From assembly GCA_034676185.1 (NCBI GenBank), contig JAUCCN010000001.1, positions 82,267 to 146,266 on the forward strand: 64,000 nucleotides of DNA, in the 5' to 3' direction. Below the pieces are notes generated by a model that saw only the letters and a list, made by a program, of their open reading frames with translations, was not told the DNA's origin and did no database searches. The translations under genes and the position numbers were made by a program. Numbering within the stretch: the stretch's first letter is position 1; each line of letters begins with the position of its first letter. Source of the DNA: UBA7396 sp034676185. Lineage in GTDB: Bacteria; Patescibacteriota; Gracilibacteria; BD1-5; UBA6164. Below are positions 38,527 to 51,654 of the stretch, in pieces.

Positions 38527-39885
38527 ATGATGATATTAGTGTGAATAATTACCTCAATTATAGTATTTTCTATAATTATTTTAATTCATGAATATGGACA
38601 CTTTAAATCAGCTCGTATTTTTGGAGTAAAAGTTGAAGAATTTGGACTTGGAATTCCTCCAAAAGCAAAAAAATTATGGACTGATAAACATGGTACTGAA
38701 TATACCCTGAATTGGCTTCCATTATGAGGTTTTGTAAGACTTAAATGAGAAAATATCAACACTTTTCAAGTATATGATAAAAATAAAAAACTTCACAATA
38801 ATGAAAGTCTTGAAAATGCCATTAAAAATAATGATGATATTTTTGATAAAGATGGAGGAAAACTTTCAATTCTTATCAAAGAAGAAATTGAAAAAAAATT
38901 AGAAGAAAATTATGCAACAAATTCACTCCAATCAAAACCAGCTTGGCAACAAGCTATTGTGATGCTTGCTTGAGTTTTTATGAATTTTATTTTAGCAATT
39001 GTTATATTTTCTTTCTTATTCTTTATTTGAGTTTGACCAGTTGGAATCAATGATAAAATAAAAACTTCTTCTGACTTAAAACTTATCCCAACTCTTGAAA
39101 AAGCAAAAGAAATAGGATTAATTATAGAAAAACCTTGAGTATATCTTTTACCTATAGAAGATTCTGTGGCAAAAAAAGCAGGAATACAAGAATATGATTT
39201 AGCCCTACAAATCAATAATTTAGATATTTTAAATCACGAACATCTGAAAAATATTATTTGAGAAAATGCTGAAAAAAAAATCACTTTAAAAATTCAAAGA
39301 ACAAAAAATAATTGTGACATCACAAAAAATCAAAATTGTGAATTTGAAGAACTTACACTTGCTCTCACTCCAAATCAAGAATGAAAAATTGGAAGTTATC
39401 TCATACCAAATTCTCAAGTAAACAAAGATTTTAAATATAATTTTACTCTCTGACAATCTCTCAAATATTGAGTGACAGAAACCTACGGACAAATTATTCT
39501 CACTTTCAAATGAGTTGGAATGATAATTCAAAAAATATTTGCTCCAAAAACTCCAAATGAAAGACAAGAAGCACTTGAGCAAGTTTCTGGGCCAATTGGG
39601 ATGGTAGATTTTATGACAAAATCTATTCCCAACGGAATTATTTTTATTATAGTTATTTGAGCGATTATAAGTATCAATTTATGAGTGTTTAATTTACTCC
39701 CAATTCCGGCACTTGATGGAGGAAGATTTTTACTGATTACTATAAATAGTATTATAAAAAAAATTTTTGGGAAAAAAGCAATTTCAGATAACTTAGAATC
39801 ACTTCTGCATGTATGATTTTTTATATTTCTTATTGCATTAAGTATAATAATAGCATATAATGATATTAACAAAATAATAAACTAG
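38527..39885 (+). CDS. rseP: Site-2 membrane protease RseP/RIP family (M50)
   Basis: 452 aa. Zinc-binding HEYGH (HExxH) in the first membrane segment, a PDZ domain in the middle (VAKKAGIQEYDLALQINNLD), and NLLPIPALDGGRFLL with the third zinc ligand Asp near the end, plus several membrane helices. It cleaves membrane-embedded anti-sigma factors or leftover signal peptides. About 60 bp upstream of the HD gene. Confidence 0.95.
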
Positions 39886-39945
39886 TAAAAGAGGTAATTT
39901 TGTAGAATTCTTTTTTCTCTTTAATTTATAACTTGATTTTTTATT

Positions 39946-40533
39946 ATGAACGAAAATACCATTCATTGAGTCAAAAAATATGTAAACATGATGATGTGAC
40001 CTTTAGAAAATCATTATTATCATCAATATGAACATGCTCTTGATGTAGCTGCAAGGGCTTTAGAAGTTTGAAAAAAAGAATGAATTGATGATGAAACTTT
40101 AGAGATTCTTGTAATTGCGGCATTATTTCATGATATATGATTTGTAATACAATATGATGATAATGAATATATTTGAGCAACTATTGCCAAAAATTATCTC
40201 AAATCCATTTTCTATCCTGAAGAAAAAATAGAACTCGTTGAAAAACTTATTATTGCTACTATTTATACCAGAGAACCTGAAAATCTCCTAGAAAGTATTA
40301 TAAGAGATGCCGATACTGATAATGTAGGAAGAGATGATTTTTTTGAAAAATGAGCTCGCTTAAAAAGAGAAATTGAAAGTATAAAAAAAATAAAAATTCT
40401 TGACCCAGATTGGATGCATTATTCCATCAATTTTTTGAAAGAACATAAATTTATCACCAAAACAGGAATTAAAGAAAGACAAACAAAAAAAGAAGAAAAT
40501 CTAAAAACTTTAGAAGAAAAAATAAAGAAATAA
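39946..40533 (+). CDS. HD-domain phosphohydrolase
   Basis: 195 aa. H...HD...D metal-binding pattern: HQYEHALDVA, AALFHDIGF and RDADTDNVG. Proteins of this type act on nucleotides or phosphoesters; the substrate cannot be told. A Lys/Glu-rich C-terminal helix follows the domain. Confidence 0.8.
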
Positions 40534-40602
40534 GTATAATTTGCAATTTTTCAATTTTTTTATATCTTAGTTCAAATTTTTGTAATCATTAATTTATTTC
40601 TT

Positions 40603-41778
40603 ATGTTTCAATTTGAACTAAAAAATACAGATAATAAAGCAAGAGCTTGAATATTTCACACACCTCACGGGAGTATAGAAACTCCTGTTTTTATGCCTGT
40701 TGGAACAAAATCAACGGTAAAATGAATTCAAAATAATGAACTCGATGAAATGTGAGCTCAAATTATTTTAAATAATACTTATCATCTTTATTTAAGACCC
40801 GGAGATGAGGTAGTAAAACATTTTTGAGGAATCCACAAATTTTCAAACTATAATAAACCAATGCTCACTGATAGTTGAGGATTTCAAGTTTTTTCTCTTG
40901 GACAAACTGGGGCAAATGGTTTTAAAAATAAAGAAAGTCTTGTTAAAATCACTGAAGATGGGGTACATTTTAGAAGTTTTATAGATGGTTCAAAACACTA
41001 TTTTTCAGCTGAAAATGTTATGGATATTCAATCCAATCTTGGAGCTGATATTATTATGGCATTTGATGAATGTGCTCCTGGAACTTCTGATTGGAATTAT
41101 GCGAAAAAAGCGATGGAAAGAACTCATCGTTGGGCTCTAAGAAGTTTGGAACAAGTACAAAAAAATAATCAAAAAAGAAAAGAAGAATGAAGTTATGAAC
41201 AAGCTCTCTTTCCTATCATTCAATGAGTAACTTATGATGATCTCAGAGTTGAATCTGCTCGTTTTATATCTTCTCTTGATACTCATGGAATAGCTATTTG
41301 AGGACTATCAGTGGGAGAAGCAAAACCTGAAATGTATAGAGTACTTGAGGTTATAAATCCAGAATTACCTCAAAATAAACCTAGATATTTAATGTGAATT
41401 GGAACTCCTGAAGATTTAGTTGAATGTATTTTTAGGTGAGTTGATATGTTTGATTGTGTACTTCCAACTCGTATTTGAAGACACGGAACCGCTTTTTCTT
41501 CTGCCTGATATATAAAAATCACCAATGAAAAATATAAATTATCTGATGAGAAGCTTGACTCAACTTGTGATTGTAAAGTATGTACCACCTACTCAAAATG
41601 ATATTTAAGACATCTGCTTCAAGAAGATGAAATGCTTGGAATGCAACTTTTAAGTTATCATAATTTATACTTTTTAGTCAATTTAGCAAAAAAAGCCAGA
41701 AAAGCTATTTTAGAAAATACTTATGATACTTTTAGAAATAATTTCTGGAGTATTTATGATCTAAAATTTAAAAAATAA
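40603..41778 (+). CDS. tgt: Queuine tRNA-ribosyltransferase
   Basis: 391 aa. Conserved motifs: GTKSTVKG, TDSGGFQVFS (catalytic Asp), ADIIMAFDECAPG, GGLSVGEAKPEM, VDMFDCVLPTRIGRHGTAFS (nucleophile Asp) and the zinc site CDCKVC...H near the C terminus. It swaps guanine 34 in GUN anticodons for a queuosine precursor or queuine. TGA glycines occur in DSGGF and other conserved spots. Confidence 0.96.
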
Positions 41779-41850
41779 CTTTACTTTTTAGTAAAAATAA
41801 TTACTATACAAATTATAGTGATTATTTTTATTTATTAACTCTATTCACCT

Positions 41851-43011
41851 ATGAACTATTTTGAAGAAAGTCTCAAATTACATAAAGAAAAACAAGGAAA
41901 ATTAGAAACTATTTCTAAAGTTCCTTTACAAAACAAACATGATTTAAGTATTTCCTATTCTCCGGGAGTAGCTGAACCATGTAGAGAAATTGCAAAAGAT
42001 AAATCTAAGGTTTATGATTATACTCTTAAAGCAAATACAGTTGCAGTTATCAGTGATGGAACTGCGGTACTTGGACTATGAGATATTGGCCCAGAAGCTG
42101 GACTTCCTGTTATGGAATGAAAATGTGTTTTATTCAAACAATTTGCTGGAATAAATGCATTTCCAATCGTTTTAAACACAAAAGATACCGAAGAAATTAT
42201 TAAAACTATCAAAAATATTGCTCCAACTTTTGGAGGAATTAACCTTGAAGATATTTCTGCACCAAGATGTTTTGAAATTGAGGAAAGATTAAAAAATGAA
42301 CTTGATATTCCTGTAATGCATGATGACCAACATGGAACCGCAATTGTAACTTTAGCTGGAATTATAAATGGGCTTAAAATTACAGGAAAGAAAAAAGAAG
42401 AGGTAAAAGTAATAGTAAATGGAGTATGAGCTGCTTGAGTTGCTATTACAAAATTATTACTTCTCTATGGTATTAAAGATATAGTAATGGTTGATAGTTC
42501 AGGAACAATTCACGCTTGAAGAAAAGATTTAAATCCCGTAAAAGAAATGCTCACAAATATAACAAATACTGCTTGTTTACTTGATCCAAATAGTGAATGA
42601 TGTATTATAGGATGACTCGACGAAGCGGTAAAAGCAAGGGATATTTTTATAGGAGTTTCTGCTGCTTGAGCTCTTACTCAAGATATGGTAAGAAGTATGA
42701 ATAAAGATCCAATGATTTTTGCTATGGCAAATCCAATTCCTGAAATCATGCCAGAACTTGCTTTGCAAGCGTGAGCAAAAATAGTAGCAACTGGAAGAAG
42801 TGATTATCCAAATCAACTCAATAATGTTTTGGTTTTTCCTGGAGTATTTAAATGAGCTTTAAAAAATAATGTAAAAAAAATCACTGATGAAATGAAATTA
42901 AAAGCCGCTGATAATTTAGCTAATTTTGTTACAAATCCAACTCCTGAAAAAATTATTCCTTCTCCTTTTGAAGATGGAATTGCTGATATAATAGCACAAG
43001 CGATAAAATAA
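41851..43011 (+). CDS. NAD(P)-dependent malic enzyme
   Basis: 386 aa, short bacterial type. ISYSPGVAEPCREIA, GDIGPEAGLPVMEGK, INLEDISAPRCFEIE, VMHDDQHGTAIVTLAG and the Rossmann GVGAAGVAI are all present, with FAMANPIPEIMPE near the end. It decarboxylates malate to pyruvate with reduction of NAD(P). It may be one of the few central-carbon enzymes of a reduced metabolism; the cofactor preference is not clear. Confidence 0.94.
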
Positions 43012-43068
43012 TTTGATATTTTTCAAAAAGACTATAAGATAAGAAGCAATATTTTATAGCCTTTTTTT

Positions 43069-43758
43069 ATGCAATATTTATTCAAAAAATACGAAATTCA
43101 ACTTACGAGTGAACAAGAACAAAAATTTCAAGAATTACTTACCATTTTTATGGAAACAAATGCTCAAATCAATCTTTCTGCAATTCGTGACGAGGAAGGA
43201 ATTATTGAGAAACACTTTATAGATTCTATTCTTCTCAAACAATTTTGTTCCATAGAAGGAAAAGTTTTAGATTTATGAACTTGAGGATGATTTCCTTGAA
43301 TTCCTCTGAATATTATGGATTCTGGAAATACTGATTTTACATTAGTTGATAGTATCTGAAAAAAAGTAAAAGTAGTAAATAATTTTATTACGCAATTAGG
43401 ATTAAAAAACATAAATGCTATTCAAGCAAGAGCTGAAGAGTTATGACAAAATAAAGAACATAGAGGAAAATATAATATGGTGGTTTCTCGTGCAACAGCA
43501 TATCTGCCAACTTTACTTGAATATACGATTCCTCTTTTATCAGTTTGATGAATTTTTGTTTCTTATAAACTTGATAATGATGATGAAATTGCACAAGCAA
43601 AAAAAGCTCTTCATATACTTGATGCTGAAATTATCGCTATAAAAAAATATGAATTAGCTGGACAAAAAAGAGCATTTTTATTTATTCAAAAAATCTGAGA
43701 AACTCATAAAAAATATCCAAGAGCTATTTGAGAACCTTTAAAAAATCCAATTGGATAG
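43069..43758 (+). CDS. rsmG: 16S rRNA (guanine527-N7)-methyltransferase
   Basis: 229 aa. SAM-binding DLGTGGGFPGIPLNI, preceded by IIEKHFIDSI and followed by VSRATAYLPTLLEY. It methylates G527 in 16S rRNA. It ends 1 bp before the convergent FNR-type gene. Confidence 0.95.
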
Positions 43759-43759
43759 T

Positions 43760-44470
43760 TTAATATTTTTCTTTAAAAATATTTTCTTGTAAAACTCAAC
43801 TATTTTTGAGTATGTTTTCTACTTCATCTACCATATTTGGATTTCCACAAATATAAAATTCTTGAAAATTATTCTTATTTTTTTGTGTCAAAAAACTACT
43901 TATATATCATTTTTGAAATCATACTTTCTGTTCACGACTCAAAAATATTTCAAAATCAAAATTTGAAAACTTATTTTTCAGTTCTAGTAATTCATTTAAA
44001 TAATATATATCTCCAAAAGTTCTATTCCCAAATATTATTTTCAAATTTTTTTTATATCATTTTGAAAGTAAATCTTTTACAAGAAAATAAAGTGGTACTA
44101 TTCCTGTTCCAGTTGCGAGGTAGAGTTTATTAACTTCTTTTTTACTATCAATAAAATGTCCGGCTGGTCCTAATCAATGTAGGATGATACCAATATTATA
44201 ATCACAAATTTCCTTACTTCATCATCTACCATTTTCGAGTCTTTTTATTATAAAGAATATCTTTTTCCCCTCTTTATACAACACAGAATATGCTCTTGCA
44301 AATCCTGTTTTTGGAAGTAAAAAAGTAATAAATTGCCCCGGAATAATTTCAAAATCATTTTTTGATTCATATACCAGTTCAAAAACTTCACTTGTAAGAT
44401 ATTTTTTTTGAATTAAAGTAAATTCATTTTTTCACATATATTTTCCTAAATATTTAATTTGAATTTTCAC
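43760..44470 (-). CDS. Ferredoxin-NADP reductase-type oxidoreductase
   Basis: 236 aa from a GTG start (no in-frame ATG until residue 11). FAD-binding ARAYSVLY (RxYS), NAD(P)-binding LATGTGIVPLYFL and C-terminal FYICGNPNMVDEV (CGxPxM) are the standard FNR motifs in order. It transfers electrons between NAD(P)H and an iron-sulphur or flavin partner. The only ferredoxin-like protein in this window is that at 9783. Confidence 0.88.
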
Positions 44471-44515
44471 TCATAATAGATAATATATAAAAAATAAAAC
44501 TTAGCAAAACAAAAA

Positions 44516-45412
44516 ATGAAAAAATTCTTACTTTTCCTGAGTGTTTTTCTCTTCTCAGTATGACAAATATTTGCTACTTTAGAAGTAAAAACCAATCTTG
44601 CTTCTTGAGAATATACTTTTCCCATTGAAATTCATCTCATAACAAACGAAAAAAATGCAAAAATTTTTTACTATACTGATGGAATTGGAAGAATGGATAG
44701 TATTTTAGAATACCAAAAACCTATTCTTTTAAAAACAAATACTACTCTTGATTTTTTTGCAACTACAAAAGATTTTCAAGATACTCCTATTCAGACTGCC
44801 AATTATTCTTTTATATATACTGATAAAATTCAGCTTATTTTAAAAAATGATACAATTATCTTGAAAAATACTGATAGTGATATTCAAAATATTTGATATT
44901 GGAAAATTGAAAGTGATACTCTAAACTATGAGCTTCCACCAAATACTTTTTTAGAAGCAAATCAAAGTTTTTCTATTGACTATTCTCTTACAAATAATGA
45001 AAAAGTTTTTCTTTTCTCTCCAGATAAAAAAGAAAAAAAACAAGAAATATATAAAATTCCTGAAGTACAAAATGAAGAAAAACTAGAATGAGAAAAAAAT
45101 ACATATACTCCTGAAGAAAATAAAAATAATGTTTTTTCTTGAAGTGGAGAAGAAAATATTCCTATAAAAGAACATACTCTTGAAATTGAAGAAAGTTTTT
45201 CTCCTTCAAAAGAAGAAGATTTTAAAATCAGTCAAGAACTTACTGCATCAATATGAGAAAAAAAGATAATTGGAAATTCTTTGTTTTTATTTTTATTTTA
45301 TATTCTATCAATTATAATTCTTTCTATTATAAGTTATAATATTTATCTTACTCACAAAAAATATCTAAAAACTCACATCTTAATTCAAAAAAATAAGAAA
45401 AAATATAAATAA
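44516..45412 (+). CDS. Exported, C-terminally anchored protein, unknown function
   Basis: 298 aa. Signal peptide (FLLFLSVFLFSVGQIFA), a beta-rich domain (residues 25-110) resembling the chitobiase/beta-hexosaminidase C-terminal fold seen as a spacer (NAKIFYYTDGIGR, ANYSFIYTD), a Glu/Lys/Ser-rich stalk, and a membrane helix near residues 255-280 with a basic tail. Probably a surface stalk protein. It lies 58 bp upstream of mraY. Confidence 0.65.
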
Positions 45413-45470
45413 TTTGAAAAAACAAAATTTTTCTTACAATTGTCAGAGTTTATTTTTAATCACTATAATC

Positions 45471-46505
45471 ATGAATTCTCATTTAATTCCAATTTTTTCT
45501 TTTTCACTTGCCACTTTTATTCTTGGACTTTTTATTATTCCTTATTTTATAGAATTTCTTAAAAAATATAAAATAGGAAAACAAATTAGAGAAGAAGCAA
45601 CTATTGGAAAAGCTATAGAATTTCTCAAGCTTCATAAAATAAAGACAGGAACTCCAACTATGTGATGAGCCATTATTCTCATAATTGTATTTCTAATGGT
45701 TCTTTTTAGTATCATTTTACAAAAATTCTCTTTTATAAATAACTCACTTTTAAACCAAAAAGAAACCTATCTAGCCCTTTTTACACTTTTTTTTGTAGGA
45801 ATTTTATGAGCTATCGATGATTTTTTAAATGTAAGAGGAATCGGAAGAACGAAATGACTTTCAGCTCGATTTAAAATGTTTTGGTTACTTATTTTTTCTG
45901 GAGCTGGAGCGTGGTGGTTTTATGATAAACTCGAATGGGGATCAAGACTCCTTGATATTCCATTCATAGGATGAATGGAAATTTGAATTTATTTTATTCC
46001 ACTCTTTATGTTTATCATTATAGCTACTGCAAATAGTGTGAATATTACTGATGGTTTAGATTGATTGGCAGCTTGACTTTTACTATTTAGTTATTGAGTG
46101 TATGCTTATATTACTTATGATCAATGACTCTATCTTCTTTCGACCTTATGTGTAACTATCATTTGAGCATTAGTTGCATTTTTGTGGTATAATATCAAAC
46201 CTGCAAAATTTTATATGTGAGATGTAGGAAGTCTTGCACTGTGAGCCAATTTATGAATTATGGCTATGCTGACGAATACTATCAGTGTACTGATTATAGT
46301 TGGAGCTATTTTTATTTTTGAAACTCTTTCTGTAATCATTCAACTTACTTCCAAAAAATTAAGAAAATGAAAAAAAATTTTTAAAATCGCCCCCTTTCAT
46401 CATCACTTAGAAGCCATTTGATGGAGCGAAGAAACTGTTGTTTTTAAAATGTGGTTGGTTGGAATTGTATTAAGTGCTATTTGAGTGATTGTTTACAATT
46501 TATAA
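45471..46505 (+). CDS. mraY: Phospho-N-acetylmuramoyl-pentapeptide-transferase
   Basis: 344 aa, about ten membrane helices. Signature motifs: AIDDFLNV and GIGRTKGLSARFK (catalytic DD), NSVNITDGLDGLAAG, MGDVGSLALG and FHHHLEAIGWSEE. It makes lipid I from UDP-MurNAc-pentapeptide and undecaprenyl phosphate. ATG 45471 is chosen; an upstream TTG (45414) would add 19 non-conserved residues. Confidence 0.96.
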
Positions 46506-46510
46506 AAATA

Positions 46511-46538
46511 AAAAAATGAAGACTTTCTTCATTTTTTT
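46511..46538. terminator. Terminator after mraY
   Basis: AAAAAATGAAGA pairs with TCTTCATTTTTT between mraY and a convergent gene. Confidence 0.7.
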
Positions 46539-46962
46539 ATTTTCCCTCACAATGTTTATGTACAGTTTCATGATGAGAATCACAATGATATTTTTTGTGT
46601 AGTAAATATTCTCAAAGAAAAATAAATATTCAAAGAACTACTGTTGAGGTAATAAGCCAAAATTCTCCGCCGTGAGAATGTTCTCCAAACAATTGTATTG
46701 TTTCATGTCAAATATATAAATGTCAAAAAACATGAAATAATACTGGCAGATAGGTTGCTAAAAATTTTACTCTATAACCTTTAAAAGATTCTCTCACATA
46801 TCCAGCTATAAATATCAAAATCCAATAGGAAAGATGAATAATCCCAAGTTCCTCAAAAAAACCAACTTCTGGAAATTCATGAAGGATAATAAATACAAAT
46901 GCTATTTCTATAATAACAAAGATAAAAATATGCAAAAATGAAGAAAGAAGTCTTTGTTTCAT
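46537..46962 (-). CDS. Four-helix membrane protein with His-rich C terminus
   Basis: 141 aa. About four membrane segments (FLHIFIFVIIEIAFVFIIL, LSYWILIFIAGYV, FLATYLPVLFHVF, FWLITSTVVLGIFIFL). His clusters at HLYIGHETIQLFGEHSHGG and YHCDSHHETVHKHC could bind metal. No family recognised; a metal-related role is only a guess. Confidence 0.65.
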
Positions 46963-47071
46963 AAGTAAAAAATAAATCTAAAAATTTTTATTTTTCAAAA
47001 AATTAGAGAGAAATATACTCAAAAAAAACTTATTAGCAAGGGATTTTATAATTTTACTCTTTATTAATTTT

Positions 47072-47734
47072 TTAGTCACAAATACAAGTTGCTACTTTTT
47101 GTCACTGTCTTCAATTTTCAAGAACTTCATAGACAATTGTATTTTTTAAAGCAGAAGTACATTGTACCGTATCTATATCTAGAGTAAGTGGTCATACAGA
47201 TCCTATCACAAAGCTATATCTCCATCTACATGAAGAGATACATTCTGGAAACGAAAAATTATTATTAAATATATATCAAGAAGTAGCACAACTTCACAAA
47301 TTATTTGCTGATGAAACAAGCGTAGTTGTTCCAGAATTACAAGAAAAAGTAAATTTTGCTGAAGTGTTTCCATTTGCTGGACTTGTTCAAAAAGATCTAT
47401 TTTGACTTGTTATAGTTATATTCTCTCCATGAGCCAAACTTTGAGAAGCAAGAGAATATGTAAGTCAATTATGAATTCAAGAAGTAGGTGTGATACAATT
47501 TAAAGAAATACATTTTTTTCCACTATTTTTATCATATCATTGTAATGCCTGACCATTTGGGCAAATATCAAAAATTTTGCTAAAATATGATTGAAATAGA
47601 CCTCAAGAAGTTTCTCAATTAGGCGCATTGCTTGGCCAGGAAATCGTGGCATAAGTAATTCATCACACAATTATTACTATAGCAATAACTTGTAATAGAA
47701 TAGTTTTGAATAAATCAAGTAAATAATTTTTCAT
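47072..47734 (-). CDS. Secreted protein, tandem paralogue 3 of 3
   Basis: 220 aa. N-terminal membrane segment or signal (TILLQVIAIVIIV), then the conserved family start ITYATISWPSNAPNGETSGG and FDICPNGQALQGYDKNSGKK, followed by Cys-containing beta-rich regions. It shares about the first 200 residues with the next upstream gene and ends VATCICD. Last gene of a three-paralogue run. Function unknown. Confidence 0.7.
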
Positions 47735-47764
47735 ACGATATAATTTAAAAACTAAATTTTTCTT

Positions 47765-48736
47765 TTATCTACAACATAAAATCGCTCAAAGTCATTTATC
47801 TGATGGAACATAATTATATGCTGGCCCACCATATCAACAAATTACATCAAAGTCTTGTTCTTGAGTAGAAAAATCTATAGGAGATCAACTCATCCAATGC
47901 TCATATGGATGAGGAGCAGTTTGAGTTGCAGCACTTGAATAGGAAGCTCATCATATCAAATATCTATTATCTTGATAATTACGAAGCCATGCTCTATAAA
48001 CAATAGTTGGAGTTCCTTCTATATTACAAGTAAAACGAGGAGCTCATGCATTTTTTAAAGTATTCCAAGGAAGAATTGCGATTGAGTGACCAACCAAATT
48101 TCCAGGATAATGCATAGTTTTTGCGGTATCAGCCCACTCCCATCCAGCTCAACACATCGTATATTCTTTTCATAAATAATTTCTAATATCTTTATTACTT
48201 ACAATTGCTCATATCTTACATTCTGTATAACTCGTAGAGGTACATTCTGGAGATGAATAATTATTATTGAAAGTATATCAAGATGTAGAACAGCTTCATG
48301 AATTATTTTCTGAAGAAATAAGAGATATATTTCCTGCATTACAACTATATGTAAATTTGGCAGAAGTATTTCCATGAGATGGAGGATTTCAAAAAGCTCG
48401 ATTTGAACTTATTATAATAACAGTATTTCCATGAGTTATATTTTGAGAACTAAGAGAATACGTAAGTCCGCTATGTACTCAAGAAGTTGGAGTTATACAA
48501 TTCAAAGAAATACATTTTTTTCAAATTATTTTATCATATCATTGTAATACTTGGCCTGTCGGACAAGAAGTAAAAATCTTATTAAAGTAGGTTTCAAATG
48601 TACCTCAAGAATTTTCTCAATTAGGAGCATTACTCGGCCATAAAATAGCAGCATAACTAATTCATCATAAAATAATTCAAAATGATAGAAATTGAAGAGA
48701 TGTTCTTCTGATAATTTTTTTTAAAACAGTATTCAT
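47765..48736 (-). CDS. Secreted protein, tandem paralogue 2 of 3 (longest)
   Basis: 323 aa. Same N-terminal family module as its neighbours (ISYAAILWPSNAPNGENSGG, SCPTGQVLQGYDK) plus a unique C-terminal half with Trp, His and Cys (EYTMCGAGWEWADTAKTMHY, PRFTCNIEGTPTIVYRAWLR, ending GAILCCR). Many glycines are TGA. Extracellular by signal; unknown function. Confidence 0.7.
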
Positions 48737-48762
48737 AAAGAAATATTTAGTTGATAAATTTT

Positions 48763-49005
48763 TTATGGTTTTAATAAAACACATTTTTTCCCACTATTTT
48801 TATCATATCATTGTAACACTTGACCTGTTGGACAAGTATCAAAAATTTTATTAAAATATGATTGAAAAAGTCATCACGAAACCTCTCAATTAGGTCCATT
48901 ATTTGGCCATGAAATAGCAGCATAAGTAAAACCTCATAGTAAACAAAGAATAAATAAAATTTGTAAAAATAATTGAGAAAGAAAATATAAAATTTTATTT
49001 TTCAT
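48763..49005 (-). CDS. Short tandem paralogue 1 of 3
   Basis: 80 aa. Signal segment then FTYAAISWPNNGPNGEVSGG, LFQSYFNKIFDTCPTGQVLQ, GYDKNSGKKC, after which it stops (VLLKP). It keeps only the N-terminal module, either a truncated copy or a short form. Confidence 0.6.
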
Positions 49006-49030
49006 AATTTAAAAATTAAAAAATAAGTCC

Positions 49031-51607
49031 CTATTCATCAAAAGTAAATATTTTTGGTGGAAATAATTGAATATCATTATCATATTCTACTACCACTGGA
49101 GCTTCTTTATAGCCTTTTTTTGACATATCCACTCAATATTCACTTCCAATTATTGCATTACTTTCTGATTCTCAATATATAAATGACCTCATTTCATTTA
49201 AATCATATCTTCTTGCTTCTTTTGAATTACATATCGCAGTAGTATAATATGGGCATTTAGGAGTAGCTGAACTTGATCATCAAATAGTATTATAAGATAA
49301 TATACTTCCTTTAATAAATAACTGATTTTTTGCAAACCTTGTATCAGTATAATATCTTGGATTTCATGAATTATTATCTCAAGAAATTACACTTTTATCT
49401 GCAATCAAAGTTGATCAAATAAAAGAAACTCAATGTGTAATCCATATATTTCCTCAAATATTTCCATTTTTTATAGCAATTATAGATCGTACCTTTCAAG
49501 ATATTTTTTTAATATCTCCATTAATAACTATATCTCCTCCATCACTTACAATCGTATTACATTCTTTAAAATCTGTATCTTTAATAAATATATCTTGATT
49601 TTTATAATAACATACTGCATCTATTATAGCTTTTGTATCTCAAGAAAATTTTGAATATTGAGAGACATTTTTTCTTATTTGTGTAAAAAGAATATTTTTA
49701 TCTAATTTTCAAATATAATCTATAGTACTATTTGTTGACAGAACAGAAAAATGAGTTGAAGTATTATTGTGAGCCAGTCCTGATACTTTTATTTCTTTAT
49801 TAACCAGCGAATTGAGATAATCTTTTGAATAAGAAGAATATTTTATAGTATTATTTCAAATTTTATATTCTATTTGTGATTTATAAAAAACATCAAATAT
49901 CTCATCTCCTCACATCACTACTTTTGGAGTAAGTGTAAATGTATCTGGGAACTGAGTTGGAGTATTAAATGTTTGATTATAATAATGTTTTGTTATTAAA
50001 GTTGCTCAAGTAAAAGAATTTTTACATTTTTCCTGAACTATATCTCTCCCATTTATCACAAACTGAGAGGTAGTATTTTGTGCATTTGGAATCATACTTC
50101 CACTACAAAATACATCATTTCATTCAATATCTTGAAATGATACCTGAGTATTATCAGAAGTAGATAAAATATGCTTCAAATAAACATTTGTCACACCTGA
50201 AGAAAAGCTTGTTTTTTCTATTTTTAGTGTTCCAGTAAATATCGCATCTTCTCATCTCATAAATTTAAAATTTCTACTTTGAGTAAGATAATCAAATCAA
50301 ACCATAGGAGTGAATGAAAATTTTTTATGTAAAAAACTATTAAATAAAAAAGAATCTTCTTTTTCTCATACTCAAGTATGACCATTTAAAGCTTCGATAG
50401 TAACTTTTAATTGGTTTAAAGAAATATTATTATCTCCTGATATATAATCATATCAAGCTTTTGTTGGAGCAAGTGATTTAAAATATATTTTATAATCACC
50501 TGTCTCAGTATATCAAGTTCAAGAATTACTTAAAATTCCTGAAGTAAGTCAAAAAGTATTATCAAAATAGGTAATCGCATCTCATATATTCCTGTCTTCA
50601 AATTGGTCAATATCTAGAGTATTTTGAAATCCTACTTGCACTTGTACTTTTTTTATATTTGTTTCATTTTTTATTCTATTTCCATACTTATCTTTAAGAG
50701 AAAAATGAATAAAATGACTTTGTTCTTCTGTATTTTCAGCAATTTTTCCAGAAGATGAATTAGAAGTATAGATAGAAGCTCAAGTACCTCATAAGATTAA
50801 GAGATTCGGGTCAAAAATAGTAGTAGGTTCTCAGGCAACCACTTGTAGAGTTCCAGTTGCAATATTTCAAGTAGTATCGGTCACTTTTATATCATATAGT
50901 TTTGCGGTTCTAAAATCATGTTGAAAAATAGAAGTAGAATATTGAGTTGTTGCCGTAGAGTTCCAATTTGTAATTTCAACAGAAGAGATATTTTCCGTTG
51001 AAGCTACTAGAATATTCATTTGTTTATTATGATTCGCAGCAAAAGGTTTTAATACACTTATATCTAAATTTGGTGGAGTAGTATCTAATATAAAATTATC
51101 TATACAAATCCATCAAAGATTTTGTGACCAAGCACAACCATTAATTTTATTTTGAATTCTATCATATATAACCTTTCATCAAGTAATTCATGTATCTCAA
51201 AAATAAATCCATCCTGCAGTATTTGACCATGCATATCATTCAAACGTAAAAGTATTATTAAAGTTATTTTGCAAAATAACTTTATGATGAGATATATCTC
51301 ATCATATATTTCATACATCAAAAGTTACCCATCACAAAGATGGGTCTGTTGATACAGAAGTATTTTGTAACCAGAAATTTCCACTTATTTCCATATTTCA
51401 AACTCAAGTATTTGGATTATATCCAGTAGTAATAATTTTTACTCCAAGTTTATTTGGAAATACTAATTTTCATCCATATCATTTTCCCTCAGTATTTGCT
51501 AAAACAGATCAGGTAAGTAATATTTCAGATTTTATGCTATTAGCTGATACTCCTATGATATTTGTAAAAATAGAGAGAAAGAGAACAAAAAGAATTTTAT
51601 ATCCCAT
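49031..51607 (-). CDS. Large secreted surface protein
   Basis: 858 aa. Signal peptide (KILFVLFLSIFTNIIGVSA-NS). Beta-rich, Ig-like segments follow: GWVTFDVGN, FTFEGYAWSNTAGWIYFGDT and the repeat-like GCAWSQNLGWICIDNFILD, then ANHNKQMNILVASTENISSV (Ig-like), and a C-terminal right-handed-helix-like region (DGGDIVINGDIKKISGKVRS). No catalytic motif. It resembles cell-surface filament or adhesin proteins of CPR bacteria. It heads the reverse-strand run leading to the three paralogues. Confidence 0.7.
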
Positions 51608-51654
51608 AATTTATAAGAAATTGAAATAAGATATTTAATATATTTTTATTTTGA

